51,311 bases of DNA from the NCBI GenBank assembly GCA_958448635.1, contig CAUDEQ010000007.1:1-51311 (forward strand), read 5' to 3'. Shown piece by piece: positions 51,126 through 51,311 of this stretch. A program made the position numbers and the translations under genes. Below the pieces are notes generated by a model that was given only the letters and a program-made list of their open reading frames with translations, had not been told where the DNA came from and searched no databases. This stretch comes from an uncultured Bacillota bacterium (GTDB lineage: Bacteria; Bacillota; Clostridia; Peptostreptococcales; Anaerovoracaceae). Numbering within the stretch: the stretch's first letter is position 1; every line of letters starts with the position of its first letter.

Positions 51126-51311
51126 TGTATAAAATGCATTTTTTTAAAAAAAATACACACCGAAATCTGATTGCTGCATCGTTTGCTTGCTAAAATATGG
51201 ACTTTTTTGCTGCTATTCAAAGTTATTTATTCACTATATTGCGCTTTTTCTCAAAAACCACCCTGCAGTCACCGATTTCCTTCAAAATCCGTGTGTAATA
51301 TTTTTTATTTT

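Overview
The window reads as chromosome of a spore-forming, anaerobic, fermentative clostridial Firmicute. The basis is a spoVAC-spoVAD-spoVAE cluster, a bifurcating-type acyl-CoA dehydrogenase/EtfBA operon with a ferredoxin domain on EtfA, a class III fructose-1,6-bisphosphatase, and a CIRCE-controlled hrcA-grpE-dnaK-dnaJ operon followed by the usual clostridial prmA-rsmE-mtaB-HIT-rpsU-yqeY series. An Anaerovoracaceae-like placement (old Clostridiales family XIII) is my inference only. I see no rRNA, tRNA or CRISPR. Nearly all genes lie on the minus strand.

Layout, left to right. Positions 1-55 look like the 5' end of a group II intron (minus strand) sitting just past the terminator of the spoVA operon. 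Positions 117-3596 hold spoVA, an unannotated 35-residue membrane peptide gene, a small EamA-type transporter behind a leader terminator, and maf. At 3636-3842 lies a roughly 200-bp foldback element. Positions 3939-7223 carry etfA(ferredoxin)-etfB-acd with a Rex-like operator. Positions 7424-15922 form one close-packed minus-strand series: ygiQ, a solitary DNA methyltransferase, yitT, a HutD-membrane fusion, a DUF1461 protein, a Pr6Pr-like protein and fbp. Positions 15977-17577 encode an AbrB-type regulator overlapping a secreted CHAP/SH3 cell-wall hydrolase.

Positions 17756-25265 contain the tRNA/rRNA-modification and ribosome block, interrupted by a plus-strand M23 peptidase-polysaccharide deacetylase fusion. 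Positions 25278-26036 have no gene but an array of 39-nt inverted-repeat units. Positions 26037-29686 hold two MATE efflux pumps around a MerR/GyrI regulator, with a textbook 19-bp-spacer MerR promoter. Positions 29839-34651 are the heat-shock operon. Then come a carbon-nitrogen hydrolase with addA, gpmI, a CBS/DRTGG inorganic pyrophosphatase, and an XRE regulator/membrane protein pair.

The right end (44056-49905) is a compact five-gene cluster: TetR, class III aminotransferase, class II aldolase-like protein, FGGY sugar kinase and MFS transporter. It looks like a catabolic pathway for an unidentified amino-polyol or amino-sugar. It and the inverted-repeat array are the best candidates here for undescribed biology. 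The last gene (50201-50992) is a predicted stand-alone PD-(D/E)XK-like nuclease.
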